40,493 nt of DNA from Paracoccaceae bacterium (GCA_007694945.1 REER01000072.1:1-40493); one strand, 5' to 3'. Shown: positions 15,795 to 25,302, counted from the stretch's first letter. The notes: generated from the letters alone by a model not told the origin. Translations and numbers: made by a program.

Positions 15795-17145
15795 CGCCGA
15801 GCCTTTCGAGTGTGCCAAGATAGTTGCGGGTGATCGTCTCATGCGCAATGTGGCGCCCCTCGCGGACCATATGCCGCCCGGCTGACCAGACCTCGCGCAC
15901 CAGCCGGTCGTCGCCTGTGAAGATGAAGGCATCGAGCAGCCGGTCGCCTTTTCGCCTGGCCAAATCCACCGCGCTGCCATCGAGCGCAAGCAGGTCGGCC
16001 CAAAACCCCGGCGCGATGGCGCCACTCTCGCGCCCCGCTGCCTGAGCGCCGCCGGAGGCGACGCCCTCGAACAGCACCCGCCCTGTTGAGCGATCAGCCG
16101 TGGCTAGCACCGCACGCGCCCGATCTCGAAGTCGCTGCGTGTATTCCAGCAGGCGCAGCTCTTCTGTCAGGCTGATGCGGATATTGCTGTCTGACCCAAC
16201 CCCAAAGGCGCCACCCGCGCGCAGCCAGCGCGTACCGTCGAATATGCCATCGCCCAGCGAGGCCTCTGTGATCGGGCAAAGCCCGGCAACAGCGCCGGTC
16301 GCGGCCAGTGCGGCGGTCTCGTCCGGTTCCATCTGTGTGCAGTGGATCAGGCACCAGCGTTCATCGACCGCGGCGTTTGCCAGCAGCCACCGTATCGGAC
16401 GCGCCCCCAGCATGGCCTCGACTTCTTCCACCTCGGCCATCTGTTCGGCCAGATGCATGTGAACCGGCCCTTCGGTCAGTGCCAGAGTGTCGGTCATGCT
16501 TTCGGGCGAGACAGCGCGTAGGCTGTGGGGTGCCACACCCAACTGCGTATCGCCGGGCAGGCGGGCGAGGGCCTCGCCGGAGCCTTCCATAAGCCGCGCG
16601 AACTGGTCCGGGTCATTGCCGAAGCGCATCTGTCCCGACTCAAGCCCGCGACGGTCGCAGCCGCCAAACTGATAGAGAACCGGCAACAATGTCAGCCCGA
16701 TCCCGCTCTCTTCTGTGGCGGCCACAATCCGCTCGGCCATCTCGGCGAGGTTCGGATATGGCTGCCCGCCTGGCTGGTGGTGCAGATAGTGAAACTCGAC
16801 ATTGCAGGCAAAGCCGGCCTCGAGCATCTGCATCTGCACGAATGCGGCAACGGCCTGCACATCCTCCGGGGTCAGGTGGTCGAGAAAGCGGAACATGAGC
16901 GCGCGCCAGGTCCAGAAGCTGTCGTGTGGGTCAGGGCCGCGTGCTTCGGTCAAACCCGCGATGGTGCGTTGAAAGGCATGGCTGTGCAGATTCGCAGGCG
17001 CTGGCAGCAGGATGTCGAGCACCTGCCCGGACGGGGTCGCGCCTTGCGTGACGCCCGCGATCCGCCCATCGGCGGCGATCCCGACCGCAACATCCTCTGC
17101 CCAGCCCTCTGGCAGCAGGGCTTGTCTTGCGAACAGAACCTTCAT
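15784..17145 (-). CDS. hutF: Formimidoylglutamate deiminase
   Basis: A 453-residue amidohydrolase-superfamily enzyme with the metal-site segment PANLHSHAFQRTIAG, the central EFHYLHHQPGG, GVAPHSLRAV, and GVGSDSNIRISLTEELRLLE near the C-terminus; all are HutF signatures. It converts N-formimino-L-glutamate to N-formyl-L-glutamate with release of ammonia, the step that defines the five-enzyme histidine degradation route. Its partner, N-formylglutamate deformylase, is the hutG gene on the other arm. The start ATG at 17145 is close to the shared operator/promoter; a ribosome site (gaggga) precedes it on the coding strand. Confidence 0.95.
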   Translation of the reverse strand: MKVLFARQALLPEGWAEDVAVGIAADGRIAGVTQGATPSGQVLDILLPAPANLHSHAFQRTIAGLTEARGPDPHDSFWTWRALMFRFLDHLTPEDVQAVAAFVQMQMLEAGFACNVEFHYLHHQPGGQPYPNLAEMAERIVAATEESGIGLTLLPVLYQFGGCDRRGLESGQMRFGNDPDQFARLMEGSGEALARLPGDTQLGVAPHSLRAVSPESMTDTLALTEGPVHMHLAEQMAEVEEVEAMLGARPIRWLLANAAVDERWCLIHCTQMEPDETAALAATGAVAGLCPITEASLGDGIFDGTRWLRAGGAFGVGSDSNIRISLTEELRLLEYTQRLRDRARAVLATADRSTGRVLFEGVASGGAQAAGRESGAIAPGFWADLLALDGSAVDLARRKGDRLLDAFIFTGDDRLVREVWSAGRHMVREGRHIAHETITRNYLGTLERLGDVL

Positions 17146-17169
17146 GGCTGTTCCCTCTCAAGAAATTGG

Positions 17170-17198
17170 TTGACTCTCATAATATGTGCATACATAAA
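17170..17198 (+). promoter_or_regulatory. Candidate promoter for hutI operon
   Basis: TTGACT (17170-17175) and CATAAA (17193-17198) are separated by 17 bases, giving a sigma-70-like promoter pointing to hutI, about 65 bases before its start. The -10 end overlaps the candidate HutC operator, as expected for repression by blocking polymerase. This is inferred from sequence only. Confidence 0.45.
17183..17196. promoter_or_regulatory. Candidate HutC operator in the hutF/hutI divergent region
   Basis: The sequence tatgtgcatacata is an inverted repeat, TATGT-N4-ACATA, centred in the 119-base gap between the divergent hutF and hutI starts. GntR/HutC proteins bind short AT-rich palindromes of this type. 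Its position allows one repressor site to control both arms. Confidence 0.55.
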
Positions 17199-17264
17199 AA
17201 AAGCAACCCGGATTTCGTAACCATTCCCGTGCAATCGGCTCATACGACAGGATCGGAATAGCGC

Positions 17265-18461
17265 ATGACGATAACCGTGCTGAGCAATGCCCTCTTGGCG
17301 ACCATGGATGGCGATGGCTACGGCCTGCTTGCCGATGGTTCCGTGGTCATCGAGGGCGCCCGTATTCGCCATGTTGGCCCAATGGCCGAACTGCCTGCGG
17401 AATTCGCAACGCTTCCCCGGCAGGATCTGGGGGGTCGGCTGCTCACCCCGGCGTTTATCGACTGCCATACGCATCTTGTGCATGGAGGCGACCGCGCGCG
17501 CGAATTCGAACTGCGCCTGCAGGGCGTAAGCTATGCCGAGATCGCCTGTTCGGGCGGGGGAATCCTGTCCACTGTCGCCGCCACCCGCGAATCGAACGAG
17601 GATGCCCTTGTCGCAAGCGCCCTGCGGCGCCTCGACGCGCTGCTGGCCGAGGGCGTGACGACTGTCGAGGTAAAATCCGGCTACGGGCTGGAGCGTGAGG
17701 CCGAGTTGCGCATGCTGCGTGCGGCGCGAACGCTGGCCGAATTGCGCCGGGTGCGCATTGTCACCACTTATCTCGGCGCGCATGCCTGCCCGCCCGAAAT
17801 GGACGCGGATAGCTACATCGACGAGATCTGCCTCCCGACCCTGCGCGCCGCCCATGCCGAGGGGCTGGTCGATGCAGTGGACGGGTTCTGCGAGTCCATC
17901 GCCTTTTCGCCCGCCCAGATCGGCCGAGTCTTCGAAGCAGCGCAGGCGCTCGGCCTGCCGGTCAAGCTCCATGCCGAGCAACTGTCACAATCAGGTGGCA
18001 CTGCGCTCGCTGCGCGCTTCAATGCGCTCTCGGCGGACCATGTCGAATATGCGACTGATGACGATGCTCAGGCGCTAGCGCAGTCAGGCACCGTCGCAGT
18101 GCTGCTCCCCGGTGCTTTCTACACGTTGCGCGAAACCCAAGCCCCCCCGATAGACAGTTTCCGCGCCCATGGCGTGCCGATGGCGCTGGCCACGGATTGC
18201 AATCCGGGCTCGTCGCCGCTCACCTCGCTGCTGCTGACGCTGAATATGGGCTGCACCCTGTTTCGTCTGACCCCCGAGGAAGCGCTGCGTGGCGTGACGG
18301 TCAATTCGGCCCGCGCGCTGGGTCTGAGCGATTGCGGGCGCATCGCGCCCGGCCTGCGTGCCGATCTTGCCGTCTGGGACGTAAAGAACCCCGCCGAACT
18401 GGCGTGGCGCATCGGCTTCAACCCGCTTCATCACCACTGGTTCGGAGGCGTTCAATGCTGA
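17265..18461 (+). CDS. hutI: Imidazolonepropionase
   Basis: A 398-residue amidohydrolase-fold enzyme with the metal-binding [39 protein letters not shown], and [20 protein letters not shown], in family order and full length. It opens 4-imidazolone-5-propionate to N-formimino-L-glutamate. It is the first gene of the rightward arm hutI-hutH-hutG-hutU. Its last bases overlap the hutH start by seven bases, so translation is coupled. Confidence 0.95.
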   Translation: MTITVLSNALLATMDGDGYGLLADGSVVIEGARIRHVGPMAELPAEFATLPRQDLGGRLLTPAFIDCHTHLVHGGDRAREFELRLQGVSYAEIACSGGGILSTVAATRESNEDALVASALRRLDALLAEGVTTVEVKSGYGLEREAELRMLRAARTLAELRRVRIVTTYLGAHACPPEMDADSYIDEICLPTLRAAHAEGLVDAVDGFCESIAFSPAQIGRVFEAAQALGLPVKLHAEQLSQSGGTALAARFNALSADHVEYATDDDAQALAQSGTVAVLLPGAFYTLRETQAPPIDSFRAHGVPMALATDCNPGSSPLTSLLLTLNMGCTLFRLTPEEALRGVTVNSARALGLSDCGRIAPGLRADLAVWDVKNPAELAWRIGFNPLHHHWFGGVQC

Positions 18462-19972
18462 CCCTGATCCCCGGCGCCACTCCTCTGGCCCGACTCGAGA
18501 GCCTCTGGCGCGAGGGTCTGCCCGCACGGCTCGACCCGGCAACTGCTGGCCCCATCGCCGCTGCCGCTGAACAGGTACGGGTCGCGGCAGAAGGGGGCGC
18601 TGCGGTTTACGGCGTCAATACCGGCTTTGGCAAGCTCGCCTCGGTCAAGATCGCTCCCGAGGATACCGAAACCCTGCAGCGCAACCTGATCCTGAGCCAT
18701 TGCTGCGGCGTGGGCGAGGCGCTGGATATCCCGACAACCCGGTTGATGATGGCGCTCAAGCTCCTCAGCCTTGGCCGTGGTGCCTCGGGCGTGCAGCCGC
18801 AAACTGTCGCGCTAATCGAGGCCATGCTCGCGCGCGACGTCACGCCTGTCATCCCGGTGCAAGGCTCTGTCGGGGCCTCGGGTGATTTGGCACCGCTGGC
18901 GCATATGGCTGCGGTCATGATCGGTGCAGGCGAGGCGACAGTCGCTGGCGAGACACTACCCGGCACCGAAGCACTCGCGAAAGCGGGCCTCACCCCTATC
19001 ACGCTCGGGTCCAAGGAGGGCCTCGCGCTCATCAACGGCACCCAGTTTTCGACAGCGCTCGCCCTGACGGGCCTTTTCGACGCGTGGCGACTGGCACGCG
19101 AAAGCCTCGTCGTCGCCTGCCTCTCGACCGATGCCATCATGGGCTCGACTGCCCCGCTGCAACCCGAGATCCACAGCCTGCGCGGCCATCGTGGCCAGAT
19201 CGAGAGCGCGGATGCCATGCGCGCGCTGATGGCGGGCTCCGATATTCGCGACAGCCACCGCGATGGCGACTCCCGCGTGCAGGACCCGTATTGCATCCGC
19301 TGCGCGCCGCAGGTGCTGGGCGCCACCGTTGACCTGTTGCGCTTTGCCGCCCAGACGCTTGAGATCGAGGGCAATTCCGTCACCGATAACCCCCTCGTAA
19401 CTCGCGCAGGCATCATTTCGGGCGGCAATTTCCATGCCGAGCCGGTCGCTTTCGCGGCTGATATCATCGCGCTGGCGCTGGCCGAGATCGGCGCCATTGC
19501 GCAGCGCCGCGTCGCGCTGATGGTCGACCCCACGCTCAGCTTCGACCTGCCGCCCTTCCTCACCCCTGATCCGGGCCTCAATTCGGGGCTGATGATCGCC
19601 GAAGTCACCACCGCCGCGCTGATGAGTGAGAACAAGCATCTCGCCAATCCTTGTTCGACCGACTCGACCCCGACTTCTGCCAATCAGGAAGATCACGTCT
19701 CGATGGCCGCACATGGGGCCCGCCGCCTTGCGCGCATGACCAGCAATCTCGCAAGTATCCTTGGTGTCGAAGCTCTCTGCGCCGCGCAAGGCATTGAGTG
19801 TCGCGCGCCCCTTGTGACCTCGCCCCCGCTGCAACGCGCACTGGTCCGCATCCGTGACGTCAGCCCCGCGCTCACCACCGACCGCTATTTGGCCCCCGAC
19901 CTGCGCGCCGCCGCCGTCCTCATCAGCGACGGCGCGCTCGCCCATGAGACCGGACTGGACCTGACCCTATGA
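18455..19972 (+). CDS. hutH: Histidine ammonia-lyase
   Basis: A 505-residue lyase. The Ala141-Ser142-Gly143 triad within [16 protein letters not shown] forms the MIO electrophilic cofactor by self-cyclisation. Other family segments are [36 protein letters not shown] and [12 protein letters not shown]. It deaminates L-histidine to urocanate, the first step of the pathway. Start at the ATG 18455 is supported by ttcggaggcg upstream, inside the end of hutI; extension upstream is only a shadow frame. Confidence 0.96.
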   Translation: MLTLIPGATPLARLESLWREGLPARLDPATAGPIAAAAEQVRVAAEGGAAVYGVNTGFGKLASVKIAPEDTETLQRNLILSHCCGVGEALDIPTTRLMMALKLLSLGRGASGVQPQTVALIEAMLARDVTPVIPVQGSVGASGDLAPLAHMAAVMIGAGEATVAGETLPGTEALAKAGLTPITLGSKEGLALINGTQFSTALALTGLFDAWRLARESLVVACLSTDAIMGSTAPLQPEIHSLRGHRGQIESADAMRALMAGSDIRDSHRDGDSRVQDPYCIRCAPQVLGATVDLLRFAAQTLEIEGNSVTDNPLVTRAGIISGGNFHAEPVAFAADIIALALAEIGAIAQRRVALMVDPTLSFDLPPFLTPDPGLNSGLMIAEVTTAALMSENKHLANPCSTDSTPTSANQEDHVSMAAHGARRLARMTSNLASILGVEALCAAQGIECRAPLVTSPPLQRALVRIRDVSPALTTDRYLAPDLRAAAVLISDGALAHETGLDLTL

Positions 19973-20042
19973 CCGTCATCCGTTTCATCTTGCCAAAAAT
20001 ACTCAATTCAACCTTCAACCCCGCAGCCCGAGGTCCTCGCAG
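19973..20042. other. hutH-hutG spacer with a Rhodobacterales-type intergenic motif
   Basis: The 70-base spacer is the only real break in the rightward hut operon. It contains tttcatcttgccaaaaatac (starting at 19983), a string I associate from memory with intergenic positions in Rhodobacterales genomes. No terminator hairpin follows, so hutG is probably still co-transcribed. A possible ribosome site (cgaggtc) precedes hutG. What the motif does is unknown to me. Confidence 0.35.
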
Positions 20043-20834
20043 ATGACCCCTTACACGCTCCAACGCGGTGACGGTCCGGTCCTGCTGGCCATGCCCCATA
20101 CAGGAACCTGGCTTCCGCCCCAGATAATCGCCCGGCTCAACCCGCGCGGGCAGACGCTCTCTGACACAGATTGGCATATCGAGCGGCTCTATGACGGGTT
20201 GCTGCCCGGCGCCACGATCCTGCGCGCCAACTTCCACCGCTATGTGATCGATGCCAACCGCCCACCCGATGATGCAAACCTCTATCCGGGGCAGAACACG
20301 ACCGGGCTTTTTCCGCTTACCGATTTCGACGGAAACCCTATCTGGACGGAGCCACCCAGTGCGGAAGAGTTCGCCGCCCGTCTGCGCGACTACCACGTGG
20401 CCTATCACGCGGTTCTGGCGGAAGAACTTGCGCGTCTCCGAGCGCAGCATGGCGTGGCGATCCTATATGACTGTCACTCAATCCGCTCGTATATCCCGCG
20501 TCTCTTTGACGGTATCTTGCCTGATTTCAATATCGGCACCGCAGACGGCACATCCTGCGCCACTGCAGTTGAAGCCGCTGTACAGACCGTCTGCGCGCGC
20601 TGTGAAGGGTACAGCCATGTCGTGAATGGCCGCTTCAAGGGTGGTTGGACGACGCGGCACTATGGCCGCCCGAGTGACGGTATCCACGCGATCCAGATGG
20701 AACTGGCCCAGAGCACCCATCTTGCGCAGGAAGTCCCGCCCTTCACCTATGACGAGGACAAGGCCGCACGGCTGCGCCCGATCCTCGCCGACATCCTCCA
20801 CCACCTGGCCGATCTGGCCCCCAGCTTGAGGTGA
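20043..20834 (+). CDS. hutG: N-formylglutamate deformylase
   Basis: A 263-residue member of the N-formylglutamate amidohydrolase family: [39 protein letters not shown], and the metal-site [19 protein letters not shown]. It hydrolyses N-formyl-L-glutamate to formate and glutamate, completing the HutF route. The C-terminal [13 protein letters not shown] segment and IQMELAQ are conserved in the family. It lies 70 bases after hutH and four bases before hutU. Confidence 0.95.
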   Translation: MTPYTLQRGDGPVLLAMPHTGTWLPPQIIARLNPRGQTLSDTDWHIERLYDGLLPGATILRANFHRYVIDANRPPDDANLYPGQNTTGLFPLTDFDGNPIWTEPPSAEEFAARLRDYHVAYHAVLAEELARLRAQHGVAILYDCHSIRSYIPRLFDGILPDFNIGTADGTSCATAVEAAVQTVCARCEGYSHVVNGRFKGGWTTRHYGRPSDGIHAIQMELAQSTHLAQEVPPFTYDEDKAARLRPILADILHHLADLAPSLR

Positions 20835-20838
20835 TGCC

Positions 20839-22524
20839 ATGACCAACTCCCGCCACAATATCCGCGACATCTACCCAGCAACCGGCCCCGAGATCACGGC
20901 GAAAAGCTGGCTGACCGAGGCCGCGATGCGGATGCTGATGAACAACCTCCACCCCGATGTGGCCGAGAACCCGCATGAGCTGGTGGTCTATGGCGGCATT
21001 GGCCGCGCCGCCCGTACATGGGAAGATTTCGACCAGATCGTGGCGTCACTGAAGGATCTGGAGGGCGACCAGACCCTGCTGGTGCAATCCGGCAAGCCCG
21101 TGGGCGTGTTCCGCACCCACCGCGATGCGCCGCGCGTGCTGATCGCGAATTCAAACCTCGTGCCGCATTGGGCGACCTGGGACCATTTCAGCGAACTCGA
21201 TCGCAAGGGGCTGATGATGTATGGCCAGATGACCGCAGGCTCCTGGATCTATATCGGCACGCAGGGCATCGTGCAGGGCACCTATGAGACCTTTGCCGAG
21301 GCCGGGCGGCAGCATTACGGCGGTGATCTGCGCGGCAAATGGATTCTGACGGCCGGTCTGGGGGGTATGGGCGGCGCTCAGCCGCTGGCCGCCGTCATGG
21401 CTGGGGCCTGCTGTCTGGCCGTGGAGTGCGACGAGACCCGCGCCGATTTCCGCATCCGCACCCGCTATTGTGACGCCAAGACTCATTCGCTTGACAAGGC
21501 GCTGGCGATGATCGCTGACTGGACCGCGAAGGGTGAGACGAAGTCGGTCGCGCTTATTGGTAATGCCGCCGAAATCTTCCCCGAGCTTGCCCGCCGTCTG
21601 AAAGAAGGCGGCCCTCGCCCCGATATGGTAACTGACCAGACTTCAGCACATGATCCGGTGCATGGCTATCTGCCGCTGGGCTGGTCCGTCGCTGAATGGC
21701 GCGTCAAACAGGAGAGCGACCCCAAAACCGTCGAAGCTGCCGCGCGGGCCAGCATGAAGATCCATGTGGCCGCTATGGTCGATTTCTGGAACGCGGGCGT
21801 GCCCACACTGGATTACGGCAACAACATCCGCCAAGTGGCGCTGGAGGAGGGTTTCGAGAATGCCTTCGCCTTTCCCGGTTTTGTGCCTGCATATATCCGG
21901 CCACTTTTCTGCCGCGGTGTCGGGCCATTCCGCTGGTGCGCACTCTCGGGCGACCCCGAGGATATCTACAAGACCGACCTGCGCATGAAGGAATTGTTCC
22001 CCGAGAACGACCACCTGCACCGCTGGCTGGACATGGCCCGCGAGCGCATCGCCTTTCAGGGCCTGCCCGCGCGGATCATGTGGATCGGGCTGGGCGAGCG
22101 GCACGAGGCCGGGCTGGCGATCAATGAGATGGTGCGCAACGGCGAGCTGAAAGCGCCGGTCGTGATCGGCCGCGACCATCTGGATTCGGGCTCCGTCGCC
22201 TCGCCCAACCGCGAGACCGAGGCAATGAAGGACGGCTCGGACGCCGTTTCTGACTGGCCCTTGCTGAACGCGCTGCTGAACACCGCCAGCGGCGCCACCT
22301 GGGTCAGCCTGCATCATGGCGGCGGGGTCGGTATGGGCTTTTCGCAGCATTCGGGCATGGTGATCGTCTGCGATGGCTCGGATGAGGCCGACCGGCGGTT
22401 GGAGCGCGTGCTCTGGAATGACCCGGCCACCGGCGTGATGCGCCATGCGGATGCGGGCTATGACACCGCACTCGATTGCGCACGTGCGCATGGGCTTTCT
22501 CTGCCTGCGATCCTGAAGGGCTAG
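20839..22524 (+). CDS. hutU: Urocanate hydratase (urocanase)
   Basis: A 561-residue urocanase at full family length, with [20 protein letters not shown], the NAD-binding [46 protein letters not shown], and [13 protein letters not shown]. It hydrates urocanate to 4-imidazolone-5-propionate using tightly bound NAD+. It is the last gene of the rightward arm. With hutH, hutI, hutF and hutG in the same locus, the entire pathway from histidine to glutamate is present. Confidence 0.96.
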   Translation: MTNSRHNIRDIYPATGPEITAKSWLTEAAMRMLMNNLHPDVAENPHELVVYGGIGRAARTWEDFDQIVASLKDLEGDQTLLVQSGKPVGVFRTHRDAPRVLIANSNLVPHWATWDHFSELDRKGLMMYGQMTAGSWIYIGTQGIVQGTYETFAEAGRQHYGGDLRGKWILTAGLGGMGGAQPLAAVMAGACCLAVECDETRADFRIRTRYCDAKTHSLDKALAMIADWTAKGETKSVALIGNAAEIFPELARRLKEGGPRPDMVTDQTSAHDPVHGYLPLGWSVAEWRVKQESDPKTVEAAARASMKIHVAAMVDFWNAGVPTLDYGNNIRQVALEEGFENAFAFPGFVPAYIRPLFCRGVGPFRWCALSGDPEDIYKTDLRMKELFPENDHLHRWLDMARERIAFQGLPARIMWIGLGERHEAGLAINEMVRNGELKAPVVIGRDHLDSGSVASPNRETEAMKDGSDAVSDWPLLNALLNTASGATWVSLHHGGGVGMGFSQHSGMVIVCDGSDEADRRLERVLWNDPATGVMRHADAGYDTALDCARAHGLSLPAILKG

Positions 22525-22939
22525 CGGCCGGGCAAGGTGCAGCGGTAGAATGGCGTTTTTTCGCAAGAAATTGAGGGCGCATCTTGCTTGCCTTGTCGTG
22601 CGGGTATGCGCAGGTTCAGCCCGAGCGACTGATCGATCCTGCTCATCCGGAATTTCGTGCAGCCCGGCAGCGCTATGCAGCATGGCTGTGCGGTTCGGCT
22701 GGGTGTGGGTTGAGGCGAACAGCCCCATCCGTGGAAAGGCGCGCATAGGCTGTCGATGCCCGAAGACGGGCTGCGGTCGATGCTGTGGCTCATGTTGGCA
22801 ATTGACCTGGTCAAGTCAGGCGCGGTCTGGGTGGTCGCCACCCCCGCCAACGTTTCGCTGATATGGGTCACTCGGTTTGAGCAGGATCAATGCATGGGCT
22901 CCGGCTACCTGTCTATTCTGAGTTAAAGGAGGACTACGC
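22525..22939. other. Intergenic region after the hut operon
   Basis: About 415 bases without a confident gene. One frame around 22586-22748 reads LALSCGYAQVQPERLIDPAHPEFRA-like sequence but has no ATG start, beginning after a stop and offering only a TTG; it might be a small secreted protein or a gene remnant. A second small candidate is listed at 22756-22926. No clear terminator hairpin with a T-run follows hutU. The end of the region carries the strong ribosome site aaaggagg for the UspA gene. Confidence 0.4.
22756..22926 (+). CDS. Possible small membrane-like protein (56 residues), uncertain
   Basis: The frame opens ATG CCC GAA GAC and encodes MPEDGLRSMLWLMLAIDLVK, then a hydrophobic stretch SGAVWVVATPANVSLIWV, ending at TAA 22924-22926. 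The hydrophobic centre could be one membrane segment. No good ribosome site precedes the ATG (tgtcg immediately upstream), and I do not recognise a family. The stop lies just before the UspA ribosome site, so translational coupling is conceivable. It may equally be a chance frame. Confidence 0.2.
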   Translation: MPEDGLRSMLWLMLAIDLVKSGAVWVVATPANVSLIWVTRFEQDQCMGSGYLSILS

Positions 22940-23335
22940 ATGTACAAGAAAGTACTGATGCCACTGGCCTATCGGCCTGGCCATCACCCGGACAAGGAGC
23001 TTCGCGCTGCGAAAGCAATCGCGGCACCGGGTGCACATGTGACCCTGCTGCATGTAATCGGCGCAGTGCCCGAATTTCGCAGCGATGAGACGGTCACCAA
23101 AGAGGCACTCGCCAAGGTCATTGCGCATGACCTCGAGCGGGTAGCCGATACCTTCGTCGATGCCGAAGTGATGGTTGTCGAGGGCGAACCTTCGGAAACG
23201 ATCCTTGATCTGGCAAGTAGCAAGGGGATCGATTGTATTGTTCTGGCTCCCCACCGGTCCGATACGGGCGAGTATGGTTCGACCGCAGCACAGGTCGTGC
23301 GTCGAGCACCCTGCACTGTTCATCTGGTTCGCTGA
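22940..23335 (+). CDS. Universal stress protein (UspA family)
   Basis: A 131-residue single UspA domain: KKVLMPLAY at the first strand, HVTLLHVIGAVPEF, AEVMVVEGEPSETILDLA, IDCIVLAPHRSDTGEYGSTA and the closing RRAPCTVHLVR. The ATG at 22940 follows an ideal aaaggaggactacgc. In ATP-binding Usps the G-x2-G-x9-G-S/T loop is expected before the last strand; here the loop reads PHRSDTGEYGSTAAQ, so the canonical motif is not intact and nucleotide binding is doubtful. Its partner or signal is unknown. Confidence 0.88.
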   Translation: MYKKVLMPLAYRPGHHPDKELRAAKAIAAPGAHVTLLHVIGAVPEFRSDETVTKEALAKVIAHDLERVADTFVDAEVMVVEGEPSETILDLASSKGIDCIVLAPHRSDTGEYGSTAAQVVRRAPCTVHLVR

Positions 23336-23691
23336 AAGCATTTACTGGCGGGCATGCGCGCTTGCCGCCATGCCCCAGTCATTATGCGCGGCGCCTCATC
23401 AATGTGCCGCGCTCACTCACGCGGTACGGGCAGACCTGCATAATCAAGGGCCCCAACAGAACGCGCAGGAAGGATTTAGGAGACTATGCTTTCGCCATTT
23501 ATCGGGCTCTCCCGCAGGAACCCGGGCCACATTTGCGGGAGTGATTGCACTGATAAGGTCGTCGCAGTTTGGCTACTCCAGACACCGATATCCAACCGAA
23601 AAAAAACACTTGAAGATGTAACGCAGTCGTGAGGCCGGGATGAAACCGGCAGCCACAGCGTAATTCGGGTATCAACAAAATGGAGGTTCCC
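23336..23691. other. Intergenic region between the UspA and DUF1127-like genes
   Basis: About 355 bases. A bulged hairpin (tggcgg...ccgcca, 23346-23370) shortly after the UspA stop lacks a T-run. A small frame with a good ribosome site is listed at 23486-23632. The region 23590-23620 is A-rich (cgaaaaaaaacac) and may belong to a promoter for the next gene. Confidence 0.4.
23486..23632 (+). CDS. Possible small protein (48 residues), uncertain
   Basis: ATG at 23486 is preceded by ttaggagact, a good ribosome site with five-base spacing. The frame encodes MLSPFIGLSRRNPGHICGSD, then CTDKVVAVWLLQTP and ends TLEDVTQS at the TGA 23630-23632. I recognise no family; two Cys residues are close together (C17, C21). 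The evidence is the ribosome site only. Confidence 0.25.
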   Translation: MLSPFIGLSRRNPGHICGSDCTDKVVAVWLLQTPISNRKKTLEDVTQS

Positions 23692-24027
23692 ATGTCCATG
23701 ATAGCGAATGCCCCGAAAGCACCGGCCCTGTCGCGGCGCAAGAATGGCGCGACCGGCTTTTTCGGTCGTCTGATCCACTGCGAACCCAAGGCTTACGAGG
23801 CCCGGCTGCAAGAGCGTGACATGATCATGATCACAGCCACGCTTCTGCGCCTGAAAGAGCGGCAGCTCAATCGCATCGGTTTGTCGCGCGCCACGCTCGC
23901 GCTTGATGTCGAGGACCTGGCCCTGCGTGCCGAGCGGGACGCGCAGCTCACTTCGGAGGTTCTGCGGATTGTCGAGGATGATGCCAGCGAAAGCCGGGAA
24001 GATCATCGCGCCATCGCCGCCGAATGA
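23692..24027 (+). CDS. Small basic protein with DUF1127-like segment
   Basis: A 111-residue soluble protein. I use the ATG at 23692 because GGAGG (23682-23686) is correctly spaced for it; the ATG at 23680 would overlap that ribosome site. Residues ~50-70 read LLRLKERQLNRIGLSRATLA, which resembles the L-x-D-R-x-L-x-D-I-G-L-S-R core of DUF1127 (YjiS-like) proteins, small Arg-rich proteins implicated in RNA/phosphate/stress adaptation in alphaproteobacteria. The protein is longer than typical DUF1127, with an acidic C-terminus. A strong terminator follows, so it is monocistronic. Confidence 0.7.
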   Translation: MSMIANAPKAPALSRRKNGATGFFGRLIHCEPKAYEARLQERDMIMITATLLRLKERQLNRIGLSRATLALDVEDLALRAERDAQLTSEVLRIVEDDASESREDHRAIAAE

Positions 24028-24044
24028 CAGAGATGTCCTATTCG

Positions 24045-24077
24045 AAAAAGCCGGGTCGCGAGAGACCCGGCTTTTTT
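24045..24077 (+). terminator. Rho-independent terminator after the DUF1127-like gene
   Basis: A perfect 13-base stem, aaaaagccgggtc / gacccggcttttt, with loop gcgaga is followed by a T-run. It lies 17 bases after the stop at 24027. The A-run before and T-run after allow partial function in both directions. Confidence 0.93.
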
Positions 24078-24122
24078 GTTTTCAAATGTGCCATGCATCG
24101 CTTGCGTAAGAGGAGAAAAGCG

Positions 24123-24148
24123 AAAAAACCCCGGCACTAGGGCCGGGG
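24123..24148 (-). terminator. Rho-independent terminator after the DUF2333 gene
   Basis: The stem ccccggc / gccgggg with loop actagg is preceded on the plus strand by aaaaaa, which becomes a T-run after the hairpin on the minus strand. It lies ~24 bases beyond the stop of the leftward gene at 24172. Confidence 0.88.
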
Positions 24149-24171
24149 TAGTTGAGGTTGATTGAGGTGGA

Positions 24172-25167
24172 TCAGTTGGCACGGATCACGCGGGCGATCT
24201 CGTCCAATTGGAGGATGGCGCGCTTCAGATAGAAGCCCTGGAGATGCAGGTGATTGGCCAGAAAGCTGTTTGCACCAGAGCTGTTGAGCACGACCAGCGG
24301 CTTTTGCTGCGATGCCGCGCGCAGACTGTCCAACGCCTGTTGCCAGACCCTTGTCAGCCCCTGCGCGCGGATCACGCCGTCGAAGTCGCGGCCCAATTCG
24401 CGCAGCAGCAGATAGGACGCGTAAGCCATCCCCTTGTTGAAATAGAAGATATCGTCGGACACAAAGTCGATGATGAATCCATCGCCACTAACGTGGTCAT
24501 CCACAAGCGCCGCGCGCGAGCCCAGTTCACTTGCCATCCGCTCGACTGTCATCGCCAGCGCATCGGGGCGTGTCTCGAACACCGCCATACCCTGTGAAAC
24601 GCGGCTGTTGAAGGCGCGCAGGGCTCGGGCGGCCGCCTCATATTGGGTGTCGGCGGGTTGGATTGGAAGGAAAGATTGGTCGAAATCGAACAGCCACACA
24701 TCGGTCGGAAATTGCAGCAGACCAACAGCGCGTTCCAGATCGCGGTCGATTGCCGATGATCCGCGCAGGCGCCCGATCTGGCTCTCCAACTCCATCGCGA
24801 AGCGGCTGATGGCGCGCATCATGCCGCGTTGATAATTCGGCATATTGTCGTGAAAGACCGTCGGGAAGAAGATCGGGTCATTGGCCGTCCAGCGGTTCTC
24901 CACCGTCTCGCGCAGGATCAGAGCCTCTGCCATGTTCACCGCGTGGCTGCCGCCTTCGATCGGAGCAGGGGGAGTGAAGTCAAGATCGGCGTCGATCCGG
25001 TGCATCAGGTTGCCGATCACGCCGAAATAGAAGACGAGGACTGCGGCCAGATAAATCAGGGTGCGCTTCGCGATTACCCGCGGTTTGGTGCCGAAGATCA
25101 ACCCCGGCAGGGTAATTTCAGGCCGCTTTGCGGGTACTTGCGGCCGTATGATCAGATCATTCGCCAT
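24172..25167 (-). CDS. DUF2333 family membrane-anchored protein
   Basis: A 331-residue protein with a short cytoplasmic N-terminus, one membrane segment at ~residues 35-53 (RTLIYLAAVLVFYFGVIG), then a large predicted periplasmic domain. The segments RETVENRWTANDPIFFPT, DNMPNYQRGMMRAISRFA and LNSSGANSFLANHLHLQGFYLKRAILQLDEI match the DUF2333 family, common in proteobacteria; its function is not known. The ATG follows aggagagcgat on the coding strand. It is monocistronic, with its own terminator, and divergent from the ECF sigma operon, so a shared stress response is conceivable but unproven. Confidence 0.87.
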   Translation of the reverse strand: MANDLIIRPQVPAKRPEITLPGLIFGTKPRVIAKRTLIYLAAVLVFYFGVIGNLMHRIDADLDFTPPAPIEGGSHAVNMAEALILRETVENRWTANDPIFFPTVFHDNMPNYQRGMMRAISRFAMELESQIGRLRGSSAIDRDLERAVGLLQFPTDVWLFDFDQSFLPIQPADTQYEAAARALRAFNSRVSQGMAVFETRPDALAMTVERMASELGSRAALVDDHVSGDGFIIDFVSDDIFYFNKGMAYASYLLLRELGRDFDGVIRAQGLTRVWQQALDSLRAASQQKPLVVLNSSGANSFLANHLHLQGFYLKRAILQLDEIARVIRAN

Positions 25168-25248
25168 ATCGCTCTCCTATGTACAATCAGAGAACGCACG
25201 ACGACATGCTTTCATCCCGGGCGAGAAGAAAAAATCTGAATCTTTTTT

Positions 25249-25274
25249 GGATTAAACTGCGCCGGGCTGCGTAT
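25249..25274 (+). promoter_or_regulatory. Candidate ECF-type promoter upstream of the sigma factor gene
   Basis: GGATTAA (25249-25255) and CGTAT (25270-25274) with 14 bases between them resemble an ECF-dependent promoter (GGAAc-like -35, CGTnT-like -10). Many ECF operons are autoregulated. The transcript would start shortly before the gene at 25303. The consensus for this sigma group is not known to me. Confidence 0.3.
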
Positions 25275-25302
25275 GACCTGAAAGTAAACACAGGGGAATC
25301 AG

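Noticed and set aside
23346-23370. Hairpin tggcgg...ccgcca after the UspA gene as a terminator
   Set aside because: Bulged stem and no T-run, so not listed as an intrinsic terminator.
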